A DNA stretch of 45,537 nucleotides from an uncultured Synechococcaceae cyanobacterium (GTDB lineage Bacteria > Cyanobacteriota > Cyanobacteriia > PCC-6307 > Cyanobiaceae). Shown here piece by piece: positions 1 to 11,618 of this stretch. Below the pieces are notes generated by a model that made no database searches, was not told the DNA's origin, and saw nothing but the letters and a program-made list of their open reading frames with translations. The translations under genes were made by a program, and so were the position numbers. Positions within the stretch are counted from its first letter, which is position 1, and each line of letters starts with the position of its first letter. The stretch lies in NCBI GenBank assembly GCA_903907855.1, contig CAIVPT010000178.1:1-45537 (forward strand). Direction: 5' to 3'.

Positions 1-60
1 CCCTGGTGACGCTGGACCGTGGGAGGAATCCCGTAGGAGCGGGGCCGGCGGCAGGGTGGC

Positions 61-104
61 GGGGCGTGGGGCGGCAGGCGGTGGGGCGTGGGGCGGCAGG
101 CGGT
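61..104. repeat. 22-bp tandem duplication in the spacer downstream of rpsM
   Basis: GGGGCGTGGGGCGGCAGGCGGT occurs twice back to back (61-82, 83-104), followed by a partial G-rich continuation. Confidence 0.8.
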
Positions 105-137
105 GGGGTGGGGCGGGAGGGACTCCGGCCCGAAACC

Positions 138-503
138 TCACTTCTTCTTGCCGGCCACGGTCTTGCGGGCGCCTCGGCGGGTGCGGGCGTTGGTACGGGT
201 GCGCTGGCCGCGCACGGGGAGCCCGGCACGGTGTCGGCGACCCCGCAGGCAACCAATGTCCTGCAGGCGCTTGAGGGCCATGCCCTCCTCCCGCCGCAGG
301 TCGCCCTCGAGGGTGAAGCTCTCGGCGGCGCCACGCAGTTTCTGCACGTCAGCGTCGCTCAAGTCCTTGACGCGGGTGTCCGGGTTAACCCCGGATTTGG
401 TCAGGATTTTGCGGGCCCGGGTGAGCCCGATCCCATACACGTAAGTGAGAGAAATCTCGACCCTCTTGTCACGAGGGATGTCGACACCGGCGATCCGAGC
501 CAC
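138..503 (-). CDS. rpsM: 30S ribosomal protein S13
   Basis: [29 protein letters not shown]...[13 protein letters not shown] is characteristic S13. Confidence 0.97.
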   Translation of the reverse strand: MARIAGVDIPRDKRVEISLTYVYGIGLTRARKILTKSGVNPDTRVKDLSDADVQKLRGAAESFTLEGDLRREEGMALKRLQDIGCLRGRRHRAGLPVRGQRTRTNARTRRGARKTVAGKKK

Positions 504-630
504 GTTGGGGAAAACGATCAGTGGGGCAAGGGGGCCAGGCGAACAGCGGAAGGCTGACGAAAAAGCCAGCGGCCGCTGGGGCCTGGGGAATGGACGGGCT
601 GGGCCCGTCCGTGGAGCTTGGGGGCTGGGC

Positions 631-744
631 TCAGCCCTGACGCTGTTTGTGCTTGGGATTGGTGCAGATGACCATCACCCGGCCGTGGCGACGGATCACC
701 CGGCACTTGTCACACATTCTCTTGACTGAGGCGCGCACCTTCAT
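631..744 (-). CDS. rpmJ: 50S ribosomal protein L36
   Basis: Reverse strand translates to [37 protein letters not shown]; below the ORF track cutoff. Confidence 0.95.
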   Translation of the reverse strand: MKVRASVKRMCDKCRVIRRHGRVMVICTNPKHKQRQG

Positions 745-815
745 GGTGTGGGTGCTCTCCGCTTTCGCAAACCGCTACCCTATCACACGGGTCAACCGCC
801 CCGGCCCTTGACCAG

Positions 816-1364
816 TCAGGTGAGCAGGGCCTCGATGCGCGCGCCGATCTCCTCGATCGAGCCTGAGGCCTCCACCGACTGGAGCAGTCCCAAGCCGCTG
901 TAGTGCTCGATCAGGGGGGCCGTCTGTTCCCGGTATACCTGCAGGCGGTGCCGAATCACCGATTCGTTGTCGTCGCTGCGCCCTCGGGCCAGCAGGCGCT
1001 GCAGCAGCACAGCGTCGTCGAGCTCCATCAGCACCACCAGTTCGATGCCCTGGCTGAGGGCGGCCAGCAGCTCATCGAGGGCTTCGGCCTGCGCCAGGTT
1101 GCGGGGGAATCCGTCGAGCAACCAGCCTCCGGGGTGCCCCTCCAGGCGACTGCGCACAATCGCCAGGACCAGGGCATCACTCACCAGCTCCCCGCGGGCC
1201 ATGACCGCCTCCGCTTCCCGGCCCAGATCCGTACCAGCCTGAACCTCGGCCCGCAGCAGATCGCCCGTGGAGAGATGCAACAGCTGATGGGAGACAGCCA
1301 GGCGCTGGGCCTGGGTGCCTTTACCGGCCCCCGGGGGACCGAGGAAGAGAAGGCGTTGCTTCAT
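816..1364 (-). CDS. adk: adenylate kinase
   Basis: MKQRLLFLGPPGAGKGTQAQRLA P-loop; LLDGFPRNLAQAE motif; position next to secY. Confidence 0.96.
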   Translation of the reverse strand: MKQRLLFLGPPGAGKGTQAQRLAVSHQLLHLSTGDLLRAEVQAGTDLGREAEAVMARGELVSDALVLAIVRSRLEGHPGGWLLDGFPRNLAQAEALDELLAALSQGIELVVLMELDDAVLLQRLLARGRSDDNESVIRHRLQVYREQTAPLIEHYSGLGLLQSVEASGSIEEIGARIEALLT

Positions 1365-1411
1365 GGCGGGGAGAGGTGAGGAGGCGGAAGGTGGATCGCG
1401 CGGCGGTACCC

Positions 1412-2734
1412 CTAGCGGCGCACCATGCCTTCGTAACGCTGGGAGATCACAAAGGTCTGCACCTGCTTGGCGGTCTCGATCGCTACGCCCACCAGGATCA
1501 ACAGGGAGGTGGCTCCCAGGCCTTGGAAGGTGCGCACCTGGGTGGCTCCCTCCACCGCCGACGGGATGATGGCGACCGCACCGAGGAAGATGCCACCCAG
1601 GAGTGTTAGGCGGTTCTGCACATTGGTGAGGTAGTTGGCCGTGGCAGACCCGGGGCGGACACCGGGGATCGCCACACCGCTTCGTTTGAGGTTGGTGGCG
1701 ATATCCACCGGGTTTACGGTGAGGGAGGCGTAAAAGAAACCGAAACCGCAGATCAGCAGGAAATAAACCAAGGGATAAAGCCAGGGGATGCTGCTGTTGG
1801 GGCTTAGGTAGCCAGCCGCCTGGATCAGGGTGGAATTGCGGGCGAGATTGGCGATTGTTAGAGGCAGGAACATCACCGCCGAAGCGAAGATGATTGGCAT
1901 AACGCCGCCGGCATTGAGCTTGAGGGGCAGATAATTCTGCCGGGAGCTCAACATGCCTGCACCGCCACCCACCTGGCGTTTAGCGCTCACGATCGGGATG
2001 CGGCGGTTTCCCTCTTGCACGAAGATGATGCCCACGATCGTCACCAGGAAGACCAATACCAGAATCGCGATGCCTCCCACCGTGGCCCTGTCGCCGCTCT
2101 GGGCCAGCTCGATTGTGGAGCCCAGTGCCCGCGGCAGCGTTGCCACGATGTTGAGGAAGATCACGAGGGAGCCGCCCTGGCCGATGCCGCGCTCTGTGAT
2201 CACCTCAGAGATCCACATCACCACCATCGAACCCGCCACCAGCGCCAGGCTGGTTTGCAGCACGAACTGCCAGTCGGGGATGTCGGCGATTTTGTACTGG
2301 CGCAAGATCATCGCGAACACCACGCTCTGGATCAAACCCCAGCCGAGGGCCACATAGCGGGTGATCTGGGCGATGCGTCGCCGTCCTGCCTCCCCTTCGT
2401 TTTTCTGCAGGTCCTCAAGTTGCGGCAAGGCCGCGGTGAGCAGTTGCAGGATGATCGAGGCGTTGATGAACGGCAGAATGCCGAGTGCGAAAACCCCAAG
2501 GGTGGAGAGGCCGCCACCGGTGAAGATGTCGAGAAAGCCGAGCAGCTGGCCGCCCTGCTGGAGAAAGCCCTGGAACGCCACCCGATCGATGCCGGGTACA
2601 GGCACGTAGATGCCCAGGCGCACCAGGAGAAGCAGCCCGAGAGTGGTGAGCACCCGGTCGCGCAGGCCCTTGGACTGAAACACCTGGCTGAGGATTTCAG
2701 CGGCGCTGGGGTTGCGCCCCCGGCTGACGACCAT
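1412..2734 (-). CDS. secY: preprotein translocase subunit SecY
   Basis: Multi-TM ORF with SecY signatures (YVPVPGID, GIGQGGSLVIFLNI, TALPQLEDLQKNEGEAGRRRI). Confidence 0.97.
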   Translation of the reverse strand: MVVSRGRNPSAAEILSQVFQSKGLRDRVLTTLGLLLLVRLGIYVPVPGIDRVAFQGFLQQGGQLLGFLDIFTGGGLSTLGVFALGILPFINASIILQLLTAALPQLEDLQKNEGEAGRRRIAQITRYVALGWGLIQSVVFAMILRQYKIADIPDWQFVLQTSLALVAGSMVVMWISEVITERGIGQGGSLVIFLNIVATLPRALGSTIELAQSGDRATVGGIAILVLVFLVTIVGIIFVQEGNRRIPIVSAKRQVGGGAGMLSSRQNYLPLKLNAGGVMPIIFASAVMFLPLTIANLARNSTLIQAAGYLSPNSSIPWLYPLVYFLLICGFGFFYASLTVNPVDIATNLKRSGVAIPGVRPGSATANYLTNVQNRLTLLGGIFLGAVAIIPSAVEGATQVRTFQGLGATSLLILVGVAIETAKQVQTFVISQRYEGMVRR

Positions 2735-2832
2735 GGCGGAAGGGTGGGGAGGGACAGAGATGAAAAGAGCCGTTCCCCCGCGGTAGGGCAGGGGGAACGG
2801 CTTCGAACTTAGGGTCTCAAGGTCACCGGCGA

Positions 2833-3285
2833 TCAGCCGAGGATCTCGCAGCTTCCACCGGCCGCCTCAATCTTCTCCCGGGCCGAGGCCGAGAAGGCGG
2901 AGGCCTGAACGGTGAGTTTGACGCTGAGGTCGCCGTCCCCGAGCACCTTCAGGGGATTGCGGCTGTCCGTGAGTACCCCATCTTTGACCAGCGAATCAAG
3001 GCTGATGGTGCTGCCGGGTTTGCAATCCGCCAGGTCGCCCACGTTCACGATGGTGAAGGAGCGGGGATTGACCAGGGGGAAGTGCTTGAGCTTGGGAACA
3101 CGCCGGTAAAGGGGCATCTGGCCGCCCTCGAAGCCGGGGCGGGTCGGCCGGCCGGAACGCGACTTTTGGCCGCGCATGCCGAAGCCGCAGCTGGCCCCTT
3201 GGCCGGCCGCGATGCCGCGGCCCTTGCGGGTCTTGCGGCGCCGGGCGCCGGGGTTGGGCTTGAGCGATTGCAGGGTCTGTGTCAT
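2833..3285 (-). CDS. rplO: 50S ribosomal protein L15
   Basis: [38 protein letters not shown] signature. Confidence 0.97.
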   Translation of the reverse strand: MTQTLQSLKPNPGARRRKTRKGRGIAAGQGASCGFGMRGQKSRSGRPTRPGFEGGQMPLYRRVPKLKHFPLVNPRSFTIVNVGDLADCKPGSTISLDSLVKDGVLTDSRNPLKVLGDGDLSVKLTVQASAFSASAREKIEAAGGSCEILG

Positions 3286-3293
3286 CGGGAGCC

Positions 3294-3944
3294 TCAGGAG
3301 TAGATCTGCTCGAGGGGGATGCCCCGCTCCTTGGCGGTCTCCTTGTGGGTGCGCAGGGCTTCCAGGGCCTCCATGGCGGCCCTGGCGTTGTTGAGGGGGG
3401 TCTTGGATCCGAGGCGCTTGGCCAGCACATTTTTGATGCCGGCCAGCTCCAGGACCGTGCGGATGGATCCGCCGGCGATCACGCCGGTGCCCGGGGCGGC
3501 CGGACGGATCAAGACGCTGGCGGCGCCATCGCGGCCGCGGCTTTCCGTGGGAACGGAGCTATGGCGGGTGAGGGGCACCTTGACGAGGTGTTTCTTGCCA
3601 TCGGCCACGCCCTTGCGAACGGCTCCGATCACATCGCCGGCTTTGCCGACGCCCACTCCAACCTGGCCACGTTCGTTGCCGACAACGACGATGGCGCGGA
3701 AGCTCATCTTCTTACCGCCTTTGACGGTTTTGGAGACACGGCGGATCTGCACCACCCGCTCCTGCCATTCGGAGTCACGCTCCTGGCCGCGTCTCTCCCC
3801 GCCGCGTCGGACACCGCCGCGACGGTCACCGCCTTGGCCTTCGCCGCGGCCGCCGCGGCGCTCCTGCTGCCCCTCGGCGGCCGCAGGCACATCGGCCGCC
3901 GCCGGAATGTCGTTGGACTGGAGCTGGTCGTTGGATTCGGTCAT
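3294..3944 (-). CDS. rpsE: 30S ribosomal protein S5
   Basis: [34 protein letters not shown]; start placed at MTESNDQL rather than the longer ORF start. Confidence 0.95.
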   Translation of the reverse strand: MTESNDQLQSNDIPAAADVPAAAEGQQERRGGRGEGQGGDRRGGVRRGGERRGQERDSEWQERVVQIRRVSKTVKGGKKMSFRAIVVVGNERGQVGVGVGKAGDVIGAVRKGVADGKKHLVKVPLTRHSSVPTESRGRDGAASVLIRPAAPGTGVIAGGSIRTVLELAGIKNVLAKRLGSKTPLNNARAAMEALEALRTHKETAKERGIPLEQIYS

Positions 3945-3957
3945 GGTGAGAGCAGGA

Positions 3958-4323
3958 TCAGAACTGAAGGCCCGCTTCCCGGGCGGCATCGGCCAGGGCC
4001 TTGACCCGACCGTGGTACAGGTTGCCGCCGCGATCGAAGACCACCTGCTGGATGCCCTTGGCCAGGGCGCGCTTGGCCACCAGCTGACCTACGGCCACTG
4101 AGGCGTCGCAGTTGCCACCGGATTCGAGGCTGGTGCGTAGGTCCTTGTCGAGGCTGGAGGCGGCGGCCAGGGTGTTCTGGCCGTCGTCGTCGATGACCTG
4201 GGCGTAGATGTGATTGTTGGAGCGGAACACCGACAGCCTGGGGCGATCGGCGGTGCCGGTGAGATGGCGACGCAGGCGCCGGTGGCGCTTCTGGGTCTGC
4301 AGTTTGCGGGAGAGGGAAGACAT
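3958..4323 (-). CDS. rplR: 50S ribosomal protein L18
   Basis: [31 protein letters not shown]...[26 protein letters not shown]. Confidence 0.97.
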   Translation of the reverse strand: MSSLSRKLQTQKRHRRLRRHLTGTADRPRLSVFRSNNHIYAQVIDDDGQNTLAAASSLDKDLRTSLESGGNCDASVAVGQLVAKRALAKGIQQVVFDRGGNLYHGRVKALADAAREAGLQF

Positions 4324-4355
4324 GGGTGTACTCGGGGACGTCGCTCAGGCAGACC

Positions 4356-4895
4356 TCACTTCTTGCCGGTTTTGCCGGCCTTGCGCAGGATCCGTTCGCC
4401 TTCGTACTTGATGCCCTTGCCCTTGTAGGGCTCGGGGGGACGGATGGCGCGAACTTTGGCGGCTTCGTTGCCTACCACTTCTTTGTCGGCTCCAGAGACA
4501 AGCACCGTAGTGTTGTTCTCGACGACAAAGGTGACCCCCTCGGGTGGATTCATCTCCACCGGGTGGCTGTAGCCGGCGCTGACCACCAGCTTTTTCCCCT
4601 GCACGGAGGCGCGGTAACCCACGCCCACGATTTCCAGCTTGCGCACGTAACCCTGGCTCACCCCTTCCACCATGTTGGCGACAAGGGTGCGGCAGAGACC
4701 GTGGCGCTCCCGGGAGCGACGGTGGGAGCTGGTGGGGCTGACCACCAGTGAGCCCTCCTCCTGGGCAACGGCGACGCCGTCTGGGAGGGTGCGGCTCAGT
4801 TCTCCCTTGGGCCCCTTCACGGTGACCGTCAGCCCATCGAGACTGACGTTGACCTTGTCGGGAATGGGGATCGGAGCCTTGCCGATGCGTGACAT
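4356..4895 (-). CDS. rplF: 50S ribosomal protein L6
   Basis: [21 protein letters not shown]...[27 protein letters not shown]. Confidence 0.97.
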   Translation of the reverse strand: MSRIGKAPIPIPDKVNVSLDGLTVTVKGPKGELSRTLPDGVAVAQEEGSLVVSPTSSHRRSRERHGLCRTLVANMVEGVSQGYVRKLEIVGVGYRASVQGKKLVVSAGYSHPVEMNPPEGVTFVVENNTTVLVSGADKEVVGNEAAKVRAIRPPEPYKGKGIKYEGERILRKAGKTGKK

Positions 4896-4913
4896 GTTCG
4901 GGTCCTCCGAGGA

Positions 4914-5315
4914 TCAGTAGATGTAACAGAGCACTTCGCCGCCCACGCCTTGGCGGCGTGCGTCGCGGTCGCTCATCACCCCCTTGGAGGTGGAGATGAT
5001 CGCCACTCCCAGCCCACCGAGAACCTTCGGCAGCTGGCGGGTGTTCTTGTAGATGCGTAAGCCAGGGCGGCTGACGCGCTGCACGCGGCGAATGGTGGGC
5101 TGGCGGTGTTTGCCGCTGTACTTGAGCTCGAGGATCAGTTGTTTCTCGTAGCCCTCACCCTCCTCGCTGATGGCGGCGATGAATCCCTCTTGCTGCAGCA
5201 CGCTGGCGATGCTGCGGGACATCCGTGATGCGGGAATCCGTGTGTTCTCATGACGTTTCTCACTCGCATTACGGATGCGGGTGAGCATGTCGGAAATCGG
5301 GTCGTGGTTGGCCAT
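4914..5315 (-). CDS. rpsH: 30S ribosomal protein S8
   Basis: [22 protein letters not shown]...[22 protein letters not shown]. Confidence 0.97.
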   Translation of the reverse strand: MANHDPISDMLTRIRNASEKRHENTRIPASRMSRSIASVLQQEGFIAAISEEGEGYEKQLILELKYSGKHRQPTIRRVQRVSRPGLRIYKNTRQLPKVLGGLGVAIISTSKGVMSDRDARRQGVGGEVLCYIY

Positions 5316-5335
5316 GGTCGTGTCCGGGAGAGGGC

Positions 5336-5875
5336 TCAGTTGCTGCGGAACGGCATCCCCATTTCGCGGAGGAGGGCCCGGCCCTCTTCGTCGCTACGGG
5401 CGGTGGTCACGATCGTCACGTCCATGCCCCGGATGGCGTCGATCTTGTCGAAGGAGATTTCGGGAAAGATGATCTGCTCCCGAATCCCCAAGGTGTAGTT
5501 GCCGCGACCATCAAAGCTCTTCGGGCTGACGCCGCGGAAGTCGCGGATGCGGGGAAGGGCAAGGTTGATCAGACGCTCCAGGAAGGCGTACATACGCTCA
5601 CCCCGCAGGGTGACGGCCACGCCGATCGGCATGCCCTGGCGGATCTTGAAGCCGGCGATGGCCTTCTTGGCGCGGGTGACCACGACCTTCTGGCCGGTGA
5701 TCTGCGCCAGCTCGGCAATCGAGGCCTCCAGGGCCTTGGCGTTCTGGGCCGCCTCGCCGAGTCCCCGGTTGACGGTGACCTTCACCACCTTGGGGACTTC
5801 ATGGATGTTGGAGAGATTGAGATCTTTCAGCAACTTGGGCTGGATCGTCTCCCGGTAGCGCTGTTTCAGTGACAT
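5336..5875 (-). CDS. rplE: 50S ribosomal protein L5
   Basis: [62 protein letters not shown]. Confidence 0.97.
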   Translation of the reverse strand: MSLKQRYRETIQPKLLKDLNLSNIHEVPKVVKVTVNRGLGEAAQNAKALEASIAELAQITGQKVVVTRAKKAIAGFKIRQGMPIGVAVTLRGERMYAFLERLINLALPRIRDFRGVSPKSFDGRGNYTLGIREQIIFPEISFDKIDAIRGMDVTIVTTARSDEEGRALLREMGMPFRSN

Positions 5876-5996
5876 GGCGGAGGGGGGGAGCTGCGTTTCT
5901 GGACGTGGTCAGAAACGGAGAGGAAGGGGGCGGAGTGGAGCGGAAGGGAAGTGGCAGGTGGCGCTTCTGTCTTAGGCTTGTGGGCCTGCGGTGACG

Positions 5997-6353
5997 TCAG
6001 TCCAGAATTTCACCGGTTTTCTTGAGCCGCCGCTTTTTGTCGCCGTCCTTGTCGACGAAAAACTCGACGCGGCTGGCCACGTTGGCGGTGGTGGAGTAGA
6101 GCATCACGTTGGAGGCATGCAGAGAGGCTTCCTCGGTCACGATGCGGCCAGTCTCACCTTCTTGGCTGGGCTTGACGTGGCGGGTGCGGAGGTTGATGCC
6201 CTGCACCACAATCCGGTTCTCGTAGGGGAGGGTGCGAAGCACTTCTCCGGTCTTGCCCTTGTCCTTGCCGCTGATCACCTGAACGGTGTCTCCCTTGCGG
6301 ATGCGCATTTTCATGCGCACGGGAGTCTGAGCTTTGGGGGTGGCGGTGGCCAT
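5997..6353 (-). CDS. rplX: 50S ribosomal protein L24
   Basis: [27 protein letters not shown] motif. Confidence 0.96.
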   Translation of the reverse strand: MATATPKAQTPVRMKMRIRKGDTVQVISGKDKGKTGEVLRTLPYENRIVVQGINLRTRHVKPSQEGETGRIVTEEASLHASNVMLYSTTANVASRVEFFVDKDGDKKRRLKKTGEILD

Positions 6354-6355
6354 GG

Positions 6356-6721
6356 TCAGATCACCTCCGGAGCGAGGGAAACGATCTTGGTGAAGTTGCG
6401 CTCGCGCAGTTCACGGGCAACAGGTCCGAAGACGCGGGTGCCCTTGGGGTTGTTGTCGGAGCCGAGGATCACGGCTGCGTTGTCATCGAAACGGATGGAG
6501 TTGCCCGTTTCGCGACGCAGGGTGGCTCTGGTGCGCACCACAACCGCTTTGACGACATCCGACTTCTTGACGCCCATGTTGGGCATTGCGTCTTTGACGG
6601 CGGCCACGATCACGTCACCGACGTGGGCATAGCGACGGTTGGTGCCCAGCACGCGGATGCACTGGATGCGCTTGGCGCCGCTGTTGTCAGCGACGGTGAG
6701 GAAGGTTTCCTGCTGAATCAT
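6356..6721 (-). CDS. rplN: 50S ribosomal protein L14
   Basis: [26 protein letters not shown]...SLAPEVI; start trimmed from the longer ORF. Confidence 0.97.
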   Translation of the reverse strand: MIQQETFLTVADNSGAKRIQCIRVLGTNRRYAHVGDVIVAAVKDAMPNMGVKKSDVVKAVVVRTRATLRRETGNSIRFDDNAAVILGSDNNPKGTRVFGPVARELRERNFTKIVSLAPEVI

Positions 6722-6734
6722 GGGGAGTTCCTCC

Positions 6735-6983
6735 TCAGGAGTGGGAGGTGGGGAGGACTTCAGCCACGGTCCAGCGTTTGGTGCGGCTGAGGGGGCGGGT
6801 CTCGGTGATGCGGACCCGATCACCCACTTTGCAGCTGTTCGCTTCGTCGTGGGCCTTGTAGCGGGTGGTGCGGCTCACGGTCTTTTGATAGATGGGGTGG
6901 GGGAAGCGGTTTTCCACCGCCACCACCACCGTTTTGTCCATCTTGTCGCTGACGACGGTGCCGACCCTTTCCTTGAGTGCCAT
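6735..6983 (-). CDS. rpsQ: 30S ribosomal protein S17
   Basis: [39 protein letters not shown]. Confidence 0.96.
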   Translation of the reverse strand: MALKERVGTVVSDKMDKTVVVAVENRFPHPIYQKTVSRTTRYKAHDEANSCKVGDRVRITETRPLSRTKRWTVAEVLPTSHS

Positions 6984-7000
6984 GGGGTTCTCGGGGGGGA

Positions 7001-7210
7001 TCAGGAGGCGGAGGAGAGCTGGCGCTCCCGTTGCACGGTCTGGAGGTGGGCCAGCCGGATGCGGGCCTCACGGAACCGGTGCGGGTTTTCCAGTCGGCGG
7101 GTGGCCTGCTGGAAACGGAGATCGAACAGTTGACGGCGGGTGCCGTTGATCTCCTCGAGGATCTGGTCGTCGGTGAGCTTGCGCACCTCGGCAATCGCGG
7201 GACGGGCCAT
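7001..7210 (-). CDS. rpmC: 50S ribosomal protein L29
   Basis: [51 protein letters not shown]. Confidence 0.95.
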   Translation of the reverse strand: MARPAIAEVRKLTDDQILEEINGTRRQLFDLRFQQATRRLENPHRFREARIRLAHLQTVQRERQLSSAS

Positions 7211-7212
7211 GG

Positions 7213-7716
7213 TCAGGACTCCACGGAGACGGCATCACCGGCTGCCACGATGGCAGCGGCAGGGGCGGGGGATGCCTCGGGCTCGATGCCCAGGGCTTCT
7301 TGGTCCGCCAGGGAGATGAATTTGGTTTTCAAGGGCAGTTTGTACTGCGCGAGGCGCATGGCCTCTCGGGCGATCTCCGGAGTGATTTCGGCTCCCCCCA
7401 TCTCGAAGAGGATCCGGCCCGGCTTGATCACAGCCACCCAGAATTCCGGGTTGCCTTTGCCGGAGCCCATGCGGGTTTCGGCGGGACGCATCGTGACCGG
7501 CTTATCCGGGAAGATGCGGATCCAGATTTTGCCGCCCCGCTTGACGTAGCGGGTCATGGCGCGGCGGCTGGCCTCGATCTGGCGCGAGGTGATCCAGCCG
7601 CACTCTTGGGCCTGAAGGGCGAACTGCCCGAAGGCGATGGTGTTGCCGCGGGTGGCGATGCCGCGCATGCGGCCTCGCTGTTGCTTGCGGAATTTGACGC
7701 GTCTTGGACTCAGCAT
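7213..7716 (-). CDS. rplP: 50S ribosomal protein L16
   Basis: [38 protein letters not shown]. Confidence 0.97.
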   Translation of the reverse strand: MLSPRRVKFRKQQRGRMRGIATRGNTIAFGQFALQAQECGWITSRQIEASRRAMTRYVKRGGKIWIRIFPDKPVTMRPAETRMGSGKGNPEFWVAVIKPGRILFEMGGAEITPEIAREAMRLAQYKLPLKTKFISLADQEALGIEPEASPAPAAAIVAAGDAVSVES

Positions 7717-7730
7717 GATTCAGGCCTCCC

Positions 7731-8459
7731 TCACTCCTCGTTAGAGCGATCTTCGAACTGCTGGGGACGCCGGCTGATCCGGCGTTTCGGCGCTCCCCCC
7801 ACCGGCAGCTGATCCTGCTGACCCGGGAGCACCTCCCCTTTGAACACCCACACCTTGATGCCGAGCACGCCGTAGGTGGTGCTGGCCACCTTGGTTGCGT
7901 AGTCGATGTCGGCGCGGAGGGTGTGCAGGGGAACGCGGCCCTCGCGGGTCCATTCCGTCCGGGCGATTTCGGCGCCATTGAGACGGCCGCCCACCTGGAT
8001 CTTCAGGCCAAGCACGCCGGCCCGTTGGGCCCGCTGCACGGCCATGCGCATGACGCGGCGGAAGGCGACACGCTTCTCCAGCTGCTGGCCGATGTATTCG
8101 GCCAGCAGATAGGCGTCAGCGTCGACGCGCTCCACCTCAACGACGTTGATGCGCACCTGACGACCTGGGTCGCCAAGGGTTTTCTGAATGCCCTGGCGGA
8201 GTTCTTCGATGCCGCTGCCTTGGCGGCCGACCAGGACGCCGGGGCGAGCGGTCTTGAGCTCCACTTCCAGCTGGTCCGCCTTGCGGGCGATCAGCACATC
8301 GCTGATGCCGGCGGCGCTGTACTTCTTGTGGACGAACCGGCGAATGCGGTCGTCCTCCTGAAGCAGGGTGGGATAGGTCTTGCTAGGGGCGTACCAGCGC
8401 GAGCGGTGTTCCTGGGTAATCCCCAGGCGCAGGCCGGTTGGATGGATTTTGTGTCCCAT
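7731..8459 (-). CDS. rpsC: 30S ribosomal protein S3
   Basis: [24 protein letters not shown]...; start trimmed from the longer ORF. Confidence 0.97.
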   Translation of the reverse strand: MGHKIHPTGLRLGITQEHRSRWYAPSKTYPTLLQEDDRIRRFVHKKYSAAGISDVLIARKADQLEVELKTARPGVLVGRQGSGIEELRQGIQKTLGDPGRQVRINVVEVERVDADAYLLAEYIGQQLEKRVAFRRVMRMAVQRAQRAGVLGLKIQVGGRLNGAEIARTEWTREGRVPLHTLRADIDYATKVASTTYGVLGIKVWVFKGEVLPGQQDQLPVGGAPKRRISRRPQQFEDRSNEE

Positions 8460-8478
8460 CGGTCTGTGTCCTCGGGAA

Positions 8479-8838
8479 TCAGGCGGAAGTGGCCGCCACA
8501 CCAATGCTGATGTGGCAGGTCTGTTTCTTGATCGCGTAGGCGCGACCTTGGGCGCGGGGGCGGAACCGCTTCAGCGACGGCCCCATGTCGGCAAAAGCCT
8601 CGCTAATCACGAGACTGGCCGGGTCGAGGCCGAGGTTGTGCTCGGCATTCGCCACCGCGGAGCGCAGCACCTTGGTGATCGGGCCGGTGGAGCGGTAGGG
8701 CATGAACTCAAGCATGATCAGCGCGTCGCGGTAAGTGCGACCACGGATCTGATCGAGGACACGGCGCACCTTCGACACGGAGCCGCGGATGTAGCGGCCG
8801 TGGGCGAGGGCCTGGCTAGTGGATTTGTTGGTAGCCAT
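8479..8838 (-). CDS. rplV: 50S ribosomal protein L22
   Basis: [40 protein letters not shown]. Confidence 0.96.
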   Translation of the reverse strand: MATNKSTSQALAHGRYIRGSVSKVRRVLDQIRGRTYRDALIMLEFMPYRSTGPITKVLRSAVANAEHNLGLDPASLVISEAFADMGPSLKRFRPRAQGRAYAIKKQTCHISIGVAATSA

Positions 8839-8842
8839 CGAA

Positions 8843-9118
8843 TCAGCGACCTCCCTTCTTGTCTTTGATGTGGCCGCGGAAAGTGCGGGTGGGGGCGAAT
8901 TCGCCCAGCTTGTGGCCCACCATCTGCTCCGTCACGTAGACGGGCACGTGGGCCTTGCCGTTGTGAACGGCGATGGTGTGGCCGATCATCATCGGCAGGA
9001 TGGTCGAAGCGCGTGACCAGGTCTTGATCACGGACTTGTCGTCGGCGGCATTCTGCTTCTCGACTTTGCGGAGCAGGCTGTCGGCGACGAACGGACCTTT
9101 CTTGAGTGAACGTCCCAT
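8843..9118 (-). CDS. rpsS: 30S ribosomal protein S19
   Basis: [23 protein letters not shown]...[20 protein letters not shown]. Confidence 0.97.
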   Translation of the reverse strand: MGRSLKKGPFVADSLLRKVEKQNAADDKSVIKTWSRASTILPMMIGHTIAVHNGKAHVPVYVTEQMVGHKLGEFAPTRTFRGHIKDKKGGR

Positions 9119-9153
9119 GGCGGATCAGGCGAACTGCGGTGCGGAGAGGGTCA

Positions 9154-10017
9154 TCAGGAGTCGCGTCCGCCACGGCTCCGTTTGGAGGTGCGGCGACGTT
9201 TGCGCAGCACGAAGCGGTTGCTCGGCTTGTTGCGCTTGCGCGTCTTGTAGCCGAGGGCCGGCTTGCCCCAGGGAGTGACAGGGCCGGATCGACCGATAGG
9301 AGCCCGCCCCTCGCCACCACCGTGGGGGTGATCGCAGGGGTTCATGACGCTGCCGCGCACCTCCGGCCGTCGACCCAGCCAGCGCTTGCGCCCCGCCTTG
9401 CCGAGGCTGGTGTTGCGCTGCTCGGAGTTGCCCACTTCGCCCAGGGTGGCGTAGCACTCGCGGCGCACCAGGCGCACCTCGGTGGAGGGCAGCTTCAGGG
9501 CCACGTAGTCGCCCTCTTTGGCCATCACCTGGGCGCTGGCGCCGGCGGTTCGAACCATCTGGCCGCCGCGGCCGGCGTAGAGCTCCACGTTGTGGACACT
9601 GGAGCCGAGGGGGATGGCCGAGAGGGGCAGGGCGTTGCCGTTCTCGATCGGAGACTCGGGGCCGGAGACCAGGGTGTGGCCCACGGTGACGCCCGCAGGA
9701 GCAAGGATGTAGCGCTTCTCCCCGTCCACGTAGTAGAGCAGCGCCAGACGGGCGTTGCGGTGGGGGTCGTAGTGGATGGCTGCCACCGTCGCCGGCACGC
9801 CGTGCTTGTCGCGGCGGAAATCGACGATGCGGTAGAGGCGCTTGTGGCCGCCACCCCGGTGGCGGCAGGTGATCACACCGCGATTGTTGCGGCCCTTGCG
9901 GCGGTGTTTGGCCACCACCAGCCCGCGTTCGCGGCCACGGCCCGTGATCTCACTGAAGTCGGTAACGACCAGCGTGCGGGTGCCGGGGGTGATGGGCCTG
10001 TAGGTACGGATTGCCAT
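9154..10017 (-). CDS. rplB: 50S ribosomal protein L2
   Basis: [26 protein letters not shown]...[32 protein letters not shown]. Confidence 0.97.
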   Translation of the reverse strand: MAIRTYRPITPGTRTLVVTDFSEITGRGRERGLVVAKHRRKGRNNRGVITCRHRGGGHKRLYRIVDFRRDKHGVPATVAAIHYDPHRNARLALLYYVDGEKRYILAPAGVTVGHTLVSGPESPIENGNALPLSAIPLGSSVHNVELYAGRGGQMVRTAGASAQVMAKEGDYVALKLPSTEVRLVRRECYATLGEVGNSEQRNTSLGKAGRKRWLGRRPEVRGSVMNPCDHPHGGGEGRAPIGRSGPVTPWGKPALGYKTRKRNKPSNRFVLRKRRRTSKRSRGGRDS

Positions 10018-10028
10018 AGGTCAGGCCC

Positions 10029-10331
10029 TCAGGACTCGGGGAACAGCTGGATGGCGTTGCCATCGGCAAGGCGCACCACCGCCTTCTTCACTTGCGCCCG
10101 CTTGCCGGAAAACCGGCCGACCCGACGGGTGCGGCGAGGAGGATTCATGGTGCTGACGCCGACGACCTTGACGTCGAAGAGGGATTCGACAGCCGCCTTG
10201 ATATCGGGCTTGGCGGCCCGATGATCGACCTCAAAAGTGTACTGATTCATCTCGAGGGCCCGGGTGGCCTTCTCGGTGATCAGTGGGCGGCGGATCACAT
10301 CCGCCAGCCGGTCGGTGAACCGTTCAGCCAT
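10029..10331 (-). CDS. rplW: 50S ribosomal protein L23
   Basis: [42 protein letters not shown]. Confidence 0.96.
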   Translation of the reverse strand: MAERFTDRLADVIRRPLITEKATRALEMNQYTFEVDHRAAKPDIKAAVESLFDVKVVGVSTMNPPRRTRRVGRFSGKRAQVKKAVVRLADGNAIQLFPES

Positions 10332-10959
10332 CGCCGTAGACCTCCTGAATCTTCGCGAGTGCCTCCTCGCTCACCACCAGCTTGCCGGCGTTGAGCAGAT
10401 CGAAGACGTTGAGCTGATCCGCGGCGATCAGCTTGACCTTTTCCAGATTGCGCACCGAAAGCTTTACCGCTTCCGTGGCGCCGTCCAGCACGAGCAGCAC
10501 CTTGGTGCCTGTCTCAATGCCCAACCGCTGCAGGGCGGCGGTGATCTCCCGGGTCTTGGGGGTGTCGATACCGGTGCCGAACCCCTTCACCACCAGGATG
10601 TCGTCCGTGCGGCTCATCAGGGCCGTACGCAGGGCGAGGCGACGCTCCTTGCGGTTCATCGCCAGCTCGTAACTGCGCGGCTTCGGGCCGAACACGATGC
10701 CGCCGCCCGGACGCAGAGGGGTGCGAATCGAACCCTGGCGGGCCCGTCCTGTTCCCTTCTGCTTGTAGGGCTTGCGACCACCGCCGGCCACCTCGGCCCG
10801 GGTGAGGGTGCTGGCGGTGCCCTGACGGGCGTTGGCCAGCTGCCGCACCACGGCGCGATGGAGCAGGTCGGTGGCGGAGCTTTCCTTGGCGACGGTCAGC
10901 TGGAGAGTGGCGGTGCCGCTCTCCTTTCCTTGCCAGTCGCGAACAGAGATGGATGTCAT
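10324..10959 (-). CDS. rplD: 50S ribosomal protein L4
   Basis: [36 protein letters not shown]; start trimmed to [10 protein letters not shown]; short overlap with rplW. Confidence 0.96.
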   Translation of the reverse strand: MTSISVRDWQGKESGTATLQLTVAKESSATDLLHRAVVRQLANARQGTASTLTRAEVAGGGRKPYKQKGTGRARQGSIRTPLRPGGGIVFGPKPRSYELAMNRKERRLALRTALMSRTDDILVVKGFGTGIDTPKTREITAALQRLGIETGTKVLLVLDGATEAVKLSVRNLEKVKLIAADQLNVFDLLNAGKLVVSEEALAKIQEVYGDG

Positions 10960-10970
10960 GTCTTCGTTCC

Positions 10971-11618
10971 TCACTTCTCGCTCTTGTTGCCTACCCGCTT
11001 GGCCGGGCGGATGTCGAGCAGGGCGCCGGGCTTGCCGGGGACCGAGCCCTTGACCACAAGCAGATTGCGTTCGCTGTCCACCTTCAGAATGGTGAGACCG
11101 CGGGTGGTGATTTGCTTGCCGCCGTAGCGGCCGGCCATCCGCTTGCCGGGATAGACGCGGCCTGGCGTGGTGCCGGCACCGGTGGAACCCGGCTCGCGGT
11201 GGTTCTTCGAACCGTGACTCATCGGGCCGCGGCTGAAGCCGTGACGCTTCTGATAGCCGGCGAAGCCACGACCGATGGTGTCGCCGCTGACGTCGACCTT
11301 CTGGCCGGCCTCGAAGGCTGCCACGGTGATCGGGGACCCAAGCTCAAGATCGTCGACGCGGTCGACGCGATATTCGCGCAGGTGACGCAGGGGTTCCTCG
11401 CCGGAGCGGGCCAGGTGACCCTGGGCCGGCTTGTTGACGAGCTTGCTGCGGATCTCACCGAAGCCAACCTGCACGGCGCAGTAGCCGTCGGTGGCGTCGC
11501 TCTTGAGCTGGGTGATGCGGCAGGGACCCGCCTCGATCAAGGTGACCGGGATGGACCTGCCCTCGTCGTCGAAGAACTGGGACATGCCCAGTTTCTTCCC
11601 GAGAATGCCGATGGACAT
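10971..11618 (-). CDS. rplC: 50S ribosomal protein L3
   Basis: [33 protein letters not shown]...; start trimmed from the longer ORF. Confidence 0.96.
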   Translation of the reverse strand: MSIGILGKKLGMSQFFDDEGRSIPVTLIEAGPCRITQLKSDATDGYCAVQVGFGEIRSKLVNKPAQGHLARSGEEPLRHLREYRVDRVDDLELGSPITVAAFEAGQKVDVSGDTIGRGFAGYQKRHGFSRGPMSHGSKNHREPGSTGAGTTPGRVYPGKRMAGRYGGKQITTRGLTILKVDSERNLLVVKGSVPGKPGALLDIRPAKRVGNKSEK

